Positions 1 to 8,899 of a stretch of 41,218 nt of DNA are shown here, piece after piece. Made by a program: the position numbers and the translations under genes. The stretch's first letter is position 1, and each line of letters begins with the position of its first letter. The notes beneath the pieces are model-generated. The model was not told the origin of the DNA and ran no database searches. It worked only from the letters and a program-made list of their open reading frames with translations. Source of the stretch: Natrialba taiwanensis DSM 12281 (GTDB lineage Archaea > Halobacteriota > Halobacteria > Halobacteriales > Natrialbaceae); contig NZ_AOIL01000032.1 of the NCBI RefSeq assembly GCF_000337595.1, positions 51,174 through 92,391 on the forward strand. Reading direction: 5' to 3'.

Positions 1-6
1 CATCAG

Positions 7-25
7 AGATGTGTATAAGAGACAG
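7..25 (+). other. Tn5/Nextera mosaic-end adapter (artefact)
   Basis: The 19 bases AGATGTGTATAAGAGACAG are exactly the mosaic end used in Illumina Nextera transposase libraries. Translated in frame with the following gene they give the N-terminus MCIRDS, a known adapter artefact in protein databases. The six bases before it (CATCAG) are probably also not genomic. The contig therefore starts with untrimmed adapter, and genomic sequence begins about position 26. Confidence 0.97.
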
Positions 26-326
26 TCAGGAAGGCGAGTACTCGATGCGCGATCTTCGCGGTGGCACGTTCACCGTCTCGAATCTCGGCGTCTTTGGCGT
101 TGACTCGTTCACGCCGATCATTAATCCGCCGGAGATTGCGATTCTCGGCGTCAACCGGATCCGCGAGCGCGCACAGCGTGGGTCTGACGGCGTCGTGTTC
201 CGCAATCAGTTGCCCGTCGACCTGAGTTTCGACCACCGGCTCGTCGACGGCGCAGACGCGGCTCGATTCCTCGAAACGTTTGCGGAGCACGTGGAAAACT
301 CGGATCGATTCGTGCCTGCGGGCTGA
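26..326 (+). CDS. 2-oxoacid dehydrogenase E2 (dihydrolipoamide acyltransferase), C-terminal fragment
   Basis: This is the last ~100 residues of the acyltransferase (E2) core of a pyruvate or branched-chain 2-oxoacid dehydrogenase complex, which moves acyl groups from lipoamide to CoA. The sequence shows the E2 segment GGTFTVSNLG, then PPEIAILGVNRI, then the catalytic histidine motif SFDHRLVDGADAARF (HxxxDG). An intact E2 is over 400 residues with lipoyl and E3-binding domains upstream; these are missing because the contig begins here. The open frame extends through the adapter at 7-25, but those residues are artefactual. The substrate of the complex (pyruvate or branched-chain) cannot be told from this fragment. 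Confidence 0.93.
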
Positions 327-405
327 TCGTCGGGTGACCGTGTTCTTTCGAACGATGTTTGGGACGACCCACGATGCTTAGGATGGCCGAGGTGAGAGGA
401 GTGCC

Positions 406-972
406 TTAAAATACCGTAATGAGCCACCCAACGAAGCCAGCCGTGACGAGCAGCCGCCCGAGGCTTCCCAGAAATGTCGCGATAGCGAACCGCACGTAGT
501 TCGTTTCGAGCGCGGCGAACGCGTATATCGATATCGTATCGGGAAATAAAGGCACGGACAGCGCAATCGCGAGCCCGGCGTACCCGTACTGTTGTGCGAG
601 TTGTACTGAGCGTTTCTCTGACCACTCTAGTATGTTCCATCTGGATCGGCGTAACCACCGAATAAGCGGCCCGGCTTGTTTGGCTTCCTGTCCGATATGG
701 AACGCGAAAATGCTTCCTGCAGCCTTTCCGGTCGCACTTACGATCATAATACTCCCGAGCTGTCCCCACGCGGGGAGACCGAGATCAAGTGGGACGCCGA
801 GAACGACCTCGCTGGGGCCTGGGAGGGCAAATGCGATGAGAAACGAGTAGATGAAGATAATCCCCATTCCTGGCCAGCCTGTCACCGATTCAACGAACGC
901 CTCGATACCACCACCGCTAAGAAAGAGGACCAATGGGGCGGATACTGCCATTGCGAAATTCTTCAGTAGCAA
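406..972 (-). CDS. YqaA/DedA-like VTT-domain membrane protein
   Basis: The 188-residue protein is predicted to lie in the membrane, with about five hydrophobic segments. It carries the look of the SNARE-associated/VTT (DedA, YqaA, TMEM41/64) family: a re-entrant segment near LPGPSEVVLGVPL, a conserved small-residue stretch (SATGKAAGSIFAFHIG), a basic linker (RWLRRSRWNILEW), and a second helical pair with VPLFPDTISIYAFA. Family members are linked to membrane-lipid scrambling or ion homeostasis; the exact role in haloarchaea is unknown. It converges with the E2 gene, leaving about 80 bases between the stops. Several starts are possible, but the ATG at 972 directly precedes the first hydrophobic helix. 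Confidence 0.8.
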   Translation of the reverse strand: MLLKNFAMAVSAPLVLFLSGGGIEAFVESVTGWPGMGIIFIYSFLIAFALPGPSEVVLGVPLDLGLPAWGQLGSIMIVSATGKAAGSIFAFHIGQEAKQAGPLIRWLRRSRWNILEWSEKRSVQLAQQYGYAGLAIALSVPLFPDTISIYAFAALETNYVRFAIATFLGSLGRLLVTAGFVGWLITVF

Positions 973-1149
973 TCACTATGATCATTTTCATCTAGCGAGT
1001 ATCCGCATATCGTCTCGTCTTCGTCGATCTACCGCAGCTTTCCTTCCACGAGAACGAGGCTGCTACCAGCACTCTCGGGCTTCTACGGGGCTGATCCGAG
1101 CTGGTTTCCAGACAAGCGGTGGCTCCGCAAGCAAGCATAGATAATCGCG

Positions 1150-1488
1150 TTAGAAATCCTGTCGTTCGATCTCTACTGATCGAGGCTCGTTCGAGAGCGA
1201 TAGCCGCGTCCAGACGACACGTCCGCTAATCGCGCCGATCGAGGTGATAATCAGCAGCGAACAGAAGTACCACGGCTTGGCCTGAACCACCGTAAGCCCT
1301 CTCGTCGAAGCGGGAACGATACCCAGCGCCAGCAAATAGAACAGGGTGAGGAGACAAATCGAGGACTGGCGGTACCCGTGCCAATAGAGCACGCCGACGA
1401 GGACACCCGCGAGCAATCCGAGTTGGCCCGAATGAAGTTCGGGAATAGTGCTGAAAAGTGACGAGAGGACCGTTTCAACGGTTGCCAT
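1150..1488 (-). CDS. small integral membrane protein, unknown function
   Basis: I do not recognise this 112-residue protein. It has three likely membrane helices: GQLGLLAGVLVGVLYWHG, a segment around ICLLTLFYLLALGIV, and FCSLLIITSIGAISGRVV, followed by a short polar tail ending EIERQDF. Codon use matches neighbouring genes and the ATG at 1488 is the first in the frame. It stands alone on its strand, 178 bases from the VTT gene. The function is unknown. Confidence 0.6.
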   Translation of the reverse strand: MATVETVLSSLFSTIPELHSGQLGLLAGVLVGVLYWHGYRQSSICLLTLFYLLALGIVPASTRGLTVVQAKPWYFCSLLIITSIGAISGRVVWTRLSLSNEPRSVEIERQDF

Positions 1489-1796
1489 GAGTACGTTGCT
1501 CTAGTCGGGACCCGTTCTATGCGTTGACCTGCAATTCGACAGGCCATATAACGAGTCACGCTGGGCCGATATCAGCGGCCACCTGAAGTGCAGGAGACCG
1601 CAGTCAGCGGCTCGCTGACAGAACCCGGCTCTCGCTCTCTACGCGAGTGCTCGCCAGAGCCGAACTCGTGCCCATAGCGGGTACCGGTCGTTGTTCCCCG
1701 ATAACCGTGGAGTTAGTTCGTTGAGAAGAGGAAAGATGGGCGGCGGAAACCAGCTACTATGGCCTCTTGGGCGAGACTTCGCGTATACGCTCTTCA
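1489..1796. other. intergenic region without a recognisable gene
   Basis: About 300 bases separate the divergent small membrane protein and the MFS transporter. I see no coding frame with family resemblance, no RNA gene and no clear repeat. Promoters for both flanking genes presumably lie here. Confidence 0.5.
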
Positions 1797-3008
1797 ATGA
1801 ATGTTCGGACTATCTTTAAACGAGAAGTGACGGCATTGTGGGGTAACGGAAAAGGAATCTCGCTTGCCGGAGTTGCTGTCGGCTGGGGGCTCTTAAATGG
1901 GACGCGGATGGTCTACCCTATTATTATTCCTGATCTCGAGATCGCATACGGGCTGAGCCTCGCGGTTTCCGGCCTGTTGGTGAGTGTTCTGTGGTTCTTT
2001 GCGGCGATCGGCCAGTTACCCGGGGGAATGCTCGCCGATAGATACAACGAGCGCGCACTCATGGCGACGAGTACGGTTATCGTCGCAGCGGCGCTCGGTC
2101 TCGTGATTACGTCCTCCTCAGCAGTGGTACTGTTTCTCGCCACTGCAATCTGGGGACTCGGTCACTCGCTGTACCCGATCGCCAGGATCACGTTTCTCTC
2201 GAACCTGTACTCCGGGCGGCTCGGAAGCGCCCTCGGTGTGACGATGGCGACCGGTGATATTGGACAAACGGTACTTCCACCGATTGCAAGCACGCTCGCT
2301 GCAGCGGTTGCCTGGCAGGCCGGGATCGGGTTTGTGACACCGTTTCTTCTTCTGGCTGGCATCGTTATCGCTGCGACGTCTGCTCCACAGTCGACACGGG
2401 CGAGGGCATCCACATCGCAATCGATCAGTGACACACTCGGGGTGTTCACAGAGCTTCGAACGCCGTCGATAGGGCTTATGACCGGAATTTTGTTCCTCTA
2501 TATGTTCATTTGGCAGTCGTTCACGGCGTTCTACCCAACGTATCTCATTCGGGTCAAGGGACTTTCTTCGTCGACCGCGAGCGTCCTCTTCGGGTTCTTT
2601 TTCGCCGTCGGTGTGCTCGTCAAGCCAGCAGCAGGCGCAGCGTACGATCGCATCGGAATGCGAAAATCGCTCGTCGGAATCCTGTTGCCGGCAGTTGCGG
2701 GGTTCTTCCTCCTTCCGCTCCTCGATACCGTCTGGTTCCTCGTCGGAATCACCGCGCTCATCAGCACGATGCTCGGGACCGGCGCGGTGACCCAATCGTT
2801 TCTCGCAGATTCGTTCTCCGACGAAATGCAGGGGGCAGGACTCGGCGTCGTCCGAACGGTGTCAGCGTCGCTCGCTGCTAGCGGCCCGGTCATTTTTGGG
2901 ATAATCGCCGATCACGGATACTTCGATCAGGGATATCTCGCCTTAGCCGTGATCATGGCGGTCGTCATCGGTCTGACGGTTTGGATGCCGGACGTAGCGC
3001 ACTCATAG
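1797..3008 (+). CDS. MFS transporter
   Basis: This is a 403-residue major facilitator superfamily carrier with twelve hydrophobic segments. The loop between helices 2 and 3 has the MFS signature (QLPGGMLADRYNERA), and the equivalent loop in the second half reads KPAAGAAYDRIGMRK. The frame opens earlier at a TTG (1767), but the ATG at 1797 gives MNVRTIFKREV just before the first helix and is the better start. The gene lies 103 bases before a Tat-exported amidohydrolase on the same strand, so it may carry that enzyme's substrate or product; this is inference from position. The substrate cannot be read from the sequence. Confidence 0.9.
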   Translation: MNVRTIFKREVTALWGNGKGISLAGVAVGWGLLNGTRMVYPIIIPDLEIAYGLSLAVSGLLVSVLWFFAAIGQLPGGMLADRYNERALMATSTVIVAAALGLVITSSSAVVLFLATAIWGLGHSLYPIARITFLSNLYSGRLGSALGVTMATGDIGQTVLPPIASTLAAAVAWQAGIGFVTPFLLLAGIVIAATSAPQSTRARASTSQSISDTLGVFTELRTPSIGLMTGILFLYMFIWQSFTAFYPTYLIRVKGLSSSTASVLFGFFFAVGVLVKPAAGAAYDRIGMRKSLVGILLPAVAGFFLLPLLDTVWFLVGITALISTMLGTGAVTQSFLADSFSDEMQGAGLGVVRTVSASLAASGPVIFGIIADHGYFDQGYLALAVIMAVVIGLTVWMPDVAHS

Positions 3009-3111
3009 GGCCTAGTTTTCTCTTCGTAATCTATCGTGTTTTCGAGTTCATTTGAGATATCCCAACTGAACTACTATTCTGTCCGCGCCTAAACTCGAGT
3101 TCTGCAAGCCC

Positions 3112-4590
3112 ATGAACAAGCAGAACGACACTGAACGCCACGGTATCTCGCGCCGAAACTACCTCAAATTCGGGAGTGCAACGGCACTTTCGATCGGCGC
3201 TATCGACAGCGCAACTGCGACAGCACGGCCGGAGAGTTCCGATCAGCACCGGGGGAACCCCGACCGGATCGTGATCAAAAACGGGACGCTCGTTACGGTT
3301 GATCCCGACCTCGGTATTCTCCGCGATACGGACCTGCTTATCGCGGACGGAGCGATCGAACGGATCGACGAGTCGATCGACGAGCCGAGCGCTGCCCACC
3401 TCGACGCCGAGGATGCGATCGTCCTTCCCGGATTCGTCAATTCGCACCTGCACACGTGGCAAGCCGGCGTTCGCGGAATCGCGGGGAACTGGTCGTTCTC
3501 CGAGTATCTCGAAACGATGCTCGGAGAGATCAGTCGTCACTACCGACCCGCCGATGCGTACCTCGGGAACCTCTTCGGTGCCGTCGACCAACTCAACGCC
3601 GGAACGACGACGATTCTCGACTGGTTTCATATCGCGAACTCGCCGTCACACACCGATCGTGCGATAGACGGTCTCGAAGACGCCGGCATCCGCGCAGTCT
3701 TCGCTCACGGACCGCCCGGGGACGACAGCGCGACGTGGTGGGAAGACAGTACGGAACCGCATCCGGACGATATCCGCCGGCTTCACCGCGAGCGCTTTCC
3801 CTCGCCCGACGGACGACTCACGCTGGCGATGGGGATCCGTGGCCCGGATTACTCGACTGACGAAATCGTCACGCACGACATCGAACTCGCCCGGGAACTC
3901 GGAATTCCCGCCTCGATGCACATCGGCTCGCTCGGTCCCGGCGGCGTCGCGACGCTAGACGAACTCGGACTCCTTGGCGACGACCTCAACTACGTTCACG
4001 CGAATCGGCTGACGCAAGCGGAGTTCGATCGTATCGGCGACTCCGGCGGTTCGGTATCGACGACTCCCGAGGTCGAAATGCAGATGGGCATGGGAATGCC
4101 GGCACTCCGGGAAACTATCGATGGAGGCGCGACACCTGCCGTCGGCGTCGACATCGTCTCGAACGTCAGCAGCGACCTGTTCACGCAGACGCGAACGGCG
4201 CTGCAGGTCCAGCGCGCCCTCGATGCCCAGCCGACCGTCGAGCAAAACGAACAGATCGAAACGGTCTCGCTATCCGCCAGACGCGCGCTCGAACTCGCGA
4301 CGATCGACGGCGCTCGAGCACTCGGACTCGACGACACGATCGGCTCGCTGACGCCCGGCAAGCGAGCGGATATCACGTTCGTTCGGACGACCGATATCAA
4401 TACGACGCCGGTCCACGATCCGGTCGAAACGGTCGTCTTTCAGGCGGGCGTTGCGAATATCGATACGGTCCTGGTCGACGGACGGATCGTCAAGAAAGAC
4501 GGCGTCCTGTACAACGATCCCGCGAGCAAACACCGCGATCAGCTCGTGCAGTCGGGACGGCGGATCCTTCGAGAAAGCGATCTCCACTGA
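3112..4590 (+). CDS. Tat-exported amidohydrolase (cytosine deaminase/SsnA/atrazine chlorohydrolase-like)
   Basis: The 492-residue protein is a metal-dependent hydrolase of the amidohydrolase superfamily, closest in layout to cytosine deaminase, 8-oxoguanine deaminase, SsnA and TrzN/AtzA enzymes. The N-terminus has a twin-arginine signal (SRRNYLKFGSATAL, about residues 14-27), so it should be folded before export. The mature part starts with a small beta-sandwich (VIKNGTLVTVDPDLGIL) followed by the TIM-barrel metal ligands: HxH at 112/114 in NSHLHTWQ, His270 in SMHIGS, His296 in YVHANR and Asp347 in VGVDIVSN. The C-terminal part (GSLTPGKRADI) completes the sandwich. Export of this family is uncommon outside haloarchaea. 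The substrate, probably a heterocyclic amine or halide, is unknown. Confidence 0.88.
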   Translation: MNKQNDTERHGISRRNYLKFGSATALSIGAIDSATATARPESSDQHRGNPDRIVIKNGTLVTVDPDLGILRDTDLLIADGAIERIDESIDEPSAAHLDAEDAIVLPGFVNSHLHTWQAGVRGIAGNWSFSEYLETMLGEISRHYRPADAYLGNLFGAVDQLNAGTTTILDWFHIANSPSHTDRAIDGLEDAGIRAVFAHGPPGDDSATWWEDSTEPHPDDIRRLHRERFPSPDGRLTLAMGIRGPDYSTDEIVTHDIELARELGIPASMHIGSLGPGGVATLDELGLLGDDLNYVHANRLTQAEFDRIGDSGGSVSTTPEVEMQMGMGMPALRETIDGGATPAVGVDIVSNVSSDLFTQTRTALQVQRALDAQPTVEQNEQIETVSLSARRALELATIDGARALGLDDTIGSLTPGKRADITFVRTTDINTTPVHDPVETVVFQAGVANIDTVLVDGRIVKKDGVLYNDPASKHRDQLVQSGRRILRESDLH

Positions 4591-4736
4591 GGGCTTTCGA
4601 CCTGCCGAACTCGTCGGTAGGTGCCGACCCAGAGCGTCCATCGCTTCTCGCAGGGAATATTTCCTGTTAACCGGAGTAGCGGCAGTGGCTTCGGTAAGAG
4701 GGGAAGTTAACCCGGTAGCCTTCCTGAAGTCCGATA

Positions 4737-5129
4737 ATGTCCGAGACCGACGCGACAGACAATGGGACACCGTCTCGATTCGGCCGACTCCTCTTTGCGG
4801 GTGGGCTCGCAATACTCGCGATTCGAAACCTGACCGATCTGGAGGGGCGTATCGCCTATGCGGATGCCAAGGGGGTCCCGTCTGCGGACAGGCTTGTTCC
4901 GGCGGCGAGCGGGCTCCTCCTCGGTGGCAGTCTGGGTATCGGCACCTGGAAATTCCCGAAACTTTCCGCAGGAAGCGTTGCGGCGTTCCTTGCGGGAGTG
5001 ACACCGGTTATGCACGACTTTTGGGCCGTCGATTCGGAATCACGCGATGAGGAACTCACGTCCTTCCTCCAAAATCTAACGCTGCTCGGTGCCGCTATCG
5101 TCTTCTTCAGACGAGCGAGCGAGAACTAA
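4737..5129 (+). CDS. DoxX-like integral membrane protein
   Basis: This 130-residue protein has four hydrophobic segments and resembles the DoxX/DoxD group: a first helix with RFGRLLFAGGLAILAIRNL, then YADAKGVPSADRLVPAASGLLLGG, then a segment with AGVTPVMHDFW and a last helix with NLTLLGAAIVFFRRA. The GVP and MHDFW motifs are typical of haloarchaeal DoxX-like proteins. DoxX proteins are associated with quinone or thiol redox functions, but no specific reaction can be assigned. It is preceded by about 150 non-coding bases and starts at an ATG with no visible Shine-Dalgarno sequence. Confidence 0.82.
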   Translation: MSETDATDNGTPSRFGRLLFAGGLAILAIRNLTDLEGRIAYADAKGVPSADRLVPAASGLLLGGSLGIGTWKFPKLSAGSVAAFLAGVTPVMHDFWAVDSESRDEELTSFLQNLTLLGAAIVFFRRASEN

Positions 5130-5275
5130 CGGAACTCCCCATCACCACTCCGACGACCGGCTTCTCTCCGAGTAACGGGACGAGTTCATGCACACGTTCT
5201 CTCCGCACACCGGAACTCGTCTTTCTCTTCAGTATCTCCGACAGGTTTTATCGTTGGGTCACTAATGAGACGCGT

Positions 5276-6238
5276 ATGAGCCACTCCGACCGGACTGTCG
5301 ATTCCAGTGCGGAATCAGGGACGGACGCTGACCGGAATCGGACACTCGAGTCAGCGTCCAGCGCCCGAACTGAATCCCAGCTGCTCCCTGCGGAAGTATT
5401 CTCGATTCTCGGCAATGATACACGAGTTGCCATCCTCCGGGCGCTCCTCGAACTCGGCGCGGACGACGCTCCCGTCAGCTTCACGGCTCTCTTCGAAGAA
5501 GTCGATATGCAGGACAGTGCGAACTTCAGCTACCATCTCAACCAACTCACCGGCCATTTCATCACGCAGAGCGACGGCGGATACGAGTTCCGCCATCCGG
5601 GACGGAAAGTCGTCAGTTCGATCTTCAGCGGCACACTCACCGATCGTGCGAAGCTGGGCTTTTTCCCCGTTGATGGGTCGTGTTATGCTTGTGATGGGTC
5701 ACTTCACGGCTGGTATGTCGATGATACGCTTACCATCGGCTGTACCGACTGCGGGACGATTCAGGTGCAGTATCCGTTCCCGACCGGCGGCCTCGACGAC
5801 CGATCGCCCGACGAGTTCCTCCAGGCGTTTCACCACTACGTCCGCCACCACTACTGCCTCGCCGCCGACGGGGTCTGTCCCGAATGCACCGGCGCGGTCG
5901 AGACCAGTCTCGTTCGCGATCCGGAATCCGATGACCGCGAGGTCGCCGTCACCCACGTCTGTCAACGCTGTGGCTACCAACTCCAATCGACCGTCGGGCT
6001 CACCCTGCTCGACAACGCCGAGGTGCTCGTTTTCCATTCCAAGCGCGGCGTCGACCTGAACACCGACCCGTTCTGGCAATTCGACTGGTGCGTAAGCGAC
6101 ACGCAGACGACGATCGTTTCGGACGACCCGCTTCGCGTTCAACTGACGCTTCCCTGCGCGGGAGACGAACTCGTGGTACGGCTCGACGAGACGGTTTCGG
6201 TAATCGAAACGACTGTTGGTGAACAGGCCTCCCAGTGA
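5276..6238 (+). CDS. ArsR-like winged-helix regulator with two zinc-ribbon modules
   Basis: The 320-residue protein begins with a disordered acidic stretch, then a winged helix-turn-helix of the ArsR/DUF-type found in haloarchaea (AEVFSILGNDTRVAILRALLEL, with SYHLNQLTGHFI as the recognition region, residues ~38-105). The C-terminal two thirds contain cysteine pairs that look like zinc ribbons: CYACDG with CTDCG, and CPECTG with CQRCG. It is probably a DNA-binding transcription factor. A TATA-like GTTTTATCG lies about 25-30 bases before the ATG, consistent with a leaderless transcript. The regulated gene is unknown; the superoxide dismutase gene is convergent with it. Confidence 0.82.
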   Translation: MSHSDRTVDSSAESGTDADRNRTLESASSARTESQLLPAEVFSILGNDTRVAILRALLELGADDAPVSFTALFEEVDMQDSANFSYHLNQLTGHFITQSDGGYEFRHPGRKVVSSIFSGTLTDRAKLGFFPVDGSCYACDGSLHGWYVDDTLTIGCTDCGTIQVQYPFPTGGLDDRSPDEFLQAFHHYVRHHYCLAADGVCPECTGAVETSLVRDPESDDREVAVTHVCQRCGYQLQSTVGLTLLDNAEVLVFHSKRGVDLNTDPFWQFDWCVSDTQTTIVSDDPLRVQLTLPCAGDELVVRLDETVSVIETTVGEQASQ

Positions 6239-6332
6239 TGGCTCTGCCTATCGAGTAGCGTGTTGCAACGTAATTGCTGCTGAAAACTGAAAAACGAAGA
6301 AATAACGACCGGAACGATGCCCACGTACCGGT

Positions 6333-6935
6333 TTACTCGAAGTGTTCGACGGCCTGCTCGTAGCGGGTCGATGGCTCGTCCCAGTCGACGACCTCGAAGA
6401 AGTTATCGACGAAGTCGCCGCGGTCGGGGCCGTAATCGTGGTAGTAGGAGTGCTCCCAGACGTCGAGGGCCAGAATCGGGTGGCTGCCCCAGAGAGCGCC
6501 CTGGTCGTGCTTGTCGACGACGATATTGCGAAGCTGGTTGCTAAAGGAGTCGTAGACGAGGAGCGCCCAGCCGCCCGCAGCGGAGGCAGCGGCCTCGAAC
6601 TCTCCCTTCCAGGCGTCGTAGGAGCCAAAGTCTTCCTCGATGCGAGCCGCGAGGTCGCCCGTCGGCTCTGCGCCGCCTTCCGGGCTCATCGACTGCCAGA
6701 AGAGGTCGTGGAGGACGTGGCCGGAGCCGTTGTGCGTTACGTTCCGGATTGCTCCCGCTGACGAGGAGAAGTCGCCTTCTTCGCGGTTTGCTTCGAGGGT
6801 TTCTTCGGCGCTGTTCCAGCCGTTGACGTAGCCCTGATGGTGCGTATCGTGGTGCCAGTTCAGAACCTGTTCGCTGATGTGTGGTTCGAGTGCGTCGTAG
6901 TCGTACGGAAGCGGTGGTAGTTCGTAATTGCTCAT
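6333..6935 (-). CDS. sod: superoxide dismutase (Fe/Mn family)
   Basis: The enzyme converts superoxide to oxygen and hydrogen peroxide in the cytoplasm. The 200-residue length matches haloarchaeal Mn superoxide dismutases. The N-terminal alpha-hairpin (LPPLPYDYDALEPHISEQVL) is followed by NWHHDTHHQGYVNG with metal-ligand and active-site histidines, a second ligand region around NGSGHVLHDLFWQSM, and the C-terminal signature DVWEHSYYHDYG, which supplies the last Asp and His ligands. The frame stays open for 20 more codons upstream, but the ATG at 6935 gives MSNYELPPLPYDYDAL, the usual start of the family. It stands alone, convergent with the regulator to its left. Confidence 0.97.
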   Translation of the reverse strand: MSNYELPPLPYDYDALEPHISEQVLNWHHDTHHQGYVNGWNSAEETLEANREEGDFSSSAGAIRNVTHNGSGHVLHDLFWQSMSPEGGAEPTGDLAARIEEDFGSYDAWKGEFEAAASAAGGWALLVYDSFSNQLRNIVVDKHDQGALWGSHPILALDVWEHSYYHDYGPDRGDFVDNFFEVVDWDEPSTRYEQAVEHFE

Positions 6936-7278
6936 GTTTCTCGCATACTCGACTATACGCGGAACGGATATGAATGTTCGCTGTACTGCATTCAAGTAAC
7001 CTTAATGTCATATCTACCTGGGGCGGAAACACGATCATCTGCTCCGAAATCGGGAATAGATGCGATATATATCAGTAATGTGGGGTCTGCTGTGTTTTGG
7101 ATGCTTTCTATTGCCCTCAGTTATCTCTCTGCGGCGGGGCACGGCTGCTATACTTTTGAAGTCAATCATTGCTGGAGGGCTCCGTCGATTGCGAGTAATG
7201 GGCTTGCGAGAATAGCGTGCGATAGCCGGCATCTCACCAGCAATGACCGAGTATCCACTGTGCTTGTCCTGAGTGGTC
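6936..7278. other. intergenic region upstream of sod
   Basis: About 340 bases lie between the sod start and the end of the DUF2270 gene. The part next to sod should hold its promoter. A moderately AT-rich patch (around 7060-7085, with GATATATATCAG) is present. Open frames here show no family resemblance, and I see no RNA gene. Confidence 0.4.
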
Positions 7279-7995
7279 TCATCGCTTGCGAAGGTCTTTC
7301 GATCGGAGTTCACCTCTCGCGTGCCACGTTCGAGGGCGAAGTGCGATGACCGCCGCCCCGAGATAGAACACTGCAACGACCGCGATGACGACTCCGCCGG
7401 GTATCATCCCGATCGCTGCGCTGGTCGTCCACGACCCGGAAGCGAATGCGGTAATTCGGACGAGCCAGGCAGCGAGCAACACGGTGAAAAGCGGCAGATA
7501 CACCCGTCTGAGACGGTGCGCCATCGCTTCTTCCATCGTAATCTTGAGCGTTGGCGTCCGGTAGTCCCGGCTCAACTGTCGCCGCCAGGTCGGGTTTGGC
7601 ACTTCAGCGGACGGATCCAGTCCGTAGGCAAAGACGTTCTTCTGGAGCGTTCTGACCCTGCTCCGCCAGATATCGTATCCTCGGTACCGTCGCGCCTCGA
7701 TCACCAGAAACACCGTCAGTGTCGCAACACCGATGAGGAGTATGTACTGCGGGGTATCCGGTCTGGAAAACGCCCACGTGAGAATTGCCGAAATCACGAG
7801 TACCGCCCAGTTGGTCGTCCGATCGAGGCGCTCCCGCCAGAATTTCATGCGATGGATCTCACCGCGATAGAGGTGGGCCATCGCTGAACTCGGGCCCATG
7901 TCCCCCTCCAGTAGCCCGGCTCCCACCTCACTGTGCGCTTCGTCGATCGGGTCTTTCTCTTTGGCTGATGAATCTGTCATTGTTCTGGCTGTCAT
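7279..7995 (-). CDS. DUF2270 integral membrane protein
   Basis: This 238-residue protein has the features of the DUF2270 family: a soluble N-terminal part with YRGEIHRMKFWRERLDRTTNWA, two helices (AVLVISAILTWAFS and ILLIGVATLTVFLVIEARRYR), the basic segment RGYDIWRSRVRTLQKN, then two more helices near the C-terminus. The ATG at 7995 and another at 7980 (MTDSSAKEKD) are both plausible. It starts nine bases after the DsrE-like gene ends and is probably its co-transcribed partner, third in a TusA-DsrE-DUF2270 operon. No function has been assigned to the family. Confidence 0.85.
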   Translation of the reverse strand: MTARTMTDSSAKEKDPIDEAHSEVGAGLLEGDMGPSSAMAHLYRGEIHRMKFWRERLDRTTNWAVLVISAILTWAFSRPDTPQYILLIGVATLTVFLVIEARRYRGYDIWRSRVRTLQKNVFAYGLDPSAEVPNPTWRRQLSRDYRTPTLKITMEEAMAHRLRRVYLPLFTVLLAAWLVRITAFASGSWTTSAAIGMIPGGVVIAVVAVFYLGAAVIALRPRTWHARGELRSKDLRKR

Positions 7996-8004
7996 TCGGT
8001 CCGA

Positions 8005-8652
8005 TCAGACCAACAGTTGAACGTCGGCGTCCGCCATGTCTTGAACCGCCGACGCGGCACCGACGCCCACAGTGACACCTTCGTAGAAATCCGCTTCGTC
8101 GTAACCCATGAGGTCCATCGTCATCTGACAGGCCTGGAACTCGACGTTCATCTCCAGGGCCGTCTCGATGAGTTCGTCGATGGTGGCAGTGTCGTTGTCC
8201 TCGATTCGTTTTTTCATCATTTTCGTCGTCATGCGATCCATTCCTGGAAGCGTAGCGATCGCATTCGGTACCGGCATGGTGGGATTCCCAACCGAACTTA
8301 GCCCCAACGTCTTGGAGTTCTCTTCGTGGAGGATATCGAGCCCCCAGAAGGTGTGAAACACCGTAACATCGTACCCGAAGGCTGCAGCGGTGCTGGCGAG
8401 GATCAGCGGCGGGTAAGCCATATCGAGCGTGCCCTTGGTTGCGATGATGGACAGTTTTGGTGGTCCCTCGTCGTCGAGTTCAGCCTCCATCTCGGCGACT
8501 CGGGCTTCGAGTTCAGCGACGTGAGTCCGGGGTTCGCTGTAACTCGGTGACTCGTCGGTGTCGGCGCTGCGTTCGTTCCCGTCGGCCGCGTCGATTTCGC
8601 TGGCAGCCCTGTCGTTGTCGACGGCAGCTGGTTGTGTGGGTTCCGTACACAT
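8005..8652 (-). CDS. DsrE/DsrF/DrsH-like sulfur-carrier family protein
   Basis: The 215-residue protein is a DsrE-superfamily member, a group that carries or relays persulfide sulfur. After an acidic low-complexity N-terminus and a short coiled coil (VAELEARVAEMEAELDDE), the Rossmann-like core runs KLSIIATKGTLDMAYPP...ASTAAAFGYDVTVFHTFWG, and the likely reactive cysteine lies in VEFQACQMTMDLMG. A long methionine-rich insert (PGMDRMTTKMMKKRI) is typical of the DrsH-like subgroup. It begins four bases after the TusA gene and is followed nine bases later by DUF2270, so the three form one operon. The physiological donor and acceptor are not visible; it may feed thio-modification or persulfide detoxification. 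Confidence 0.9.
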   Translation of the reverse strand: MCTEPTQPAAVDNDRAASEIDAADGNERSADTDESPSYSEPRTHVAELEARVAEMEAELDDEGPPKLSIIATKGTLDMAYPPLILASTAAAFGYDVTVFHTFWGLDILHEENSKTLGLSSVGNPTMPVPNAIATLPGMDRMTTKMMKKRIEDNDTATIDELIETALEMNVEFQACQMTMDLMGYDEADFYEGVTVGVGAASAVQDMADADVQLLV

Positions 8653-8656
8653 CGTA

Positions 8657-8899
8657 TTACTCCGTTTTGCGGACGTAGTGAGTGAAGACCGTCTCTCCGT
8701 CCTCTTGAGCGACGAGTTCGACGCCGTCGGTCGTCTCGGCCCAACCGGCGATGTCGTTCATGCTTCCGGGATCCGTTGCAAGAACCTCGAGAACGTCGCC
8801 GTCGTCGAGTCGGTCGACGGTTTGTTTCGTCTTCACGACCGGCATCGGGCAGTTCTGTCCCGTTACGTCGAGCGTTTCGGTGCTATCGTGGTCAGTCAT
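8657..8899 (-). CDS. TusA-family sulfur carrier
   Basis: This 80-residue protein is a TusA/SirA-like sulfur carrier. The key cysteine is Cys17 in the motif TGQNCPMPVVKTKQ, followed by the beta-alpha-beta fold with DGDVLEVLATDPGSMNDIAGW. The frame is open upstream, but the ATG at 8899 matches the family length. It leads the operon TusA-DsrE-DUF2270. Together with the divergent YeeE/YedE genes it makes a sulfur uptake and relay module: membrane import of a reduced sulfur species and handover through cysteine persulfides. Confidence 0.93.
   Translation of the reverse strand: MTDHDSTETLDVTGQNCPMPVVKTKQTVDRLDDGDVLEVLATDPGSMNDIAGWAETTDGVELVAQEDGETVFTHYVRKTE

Noticed and set aside
7005-7349. 114-codon plus-strand frame upstream of DUF2270
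   Set aside because: Mixed composition without family match, overlapping the end of the DUF2270 gene and the promoter side of sod.
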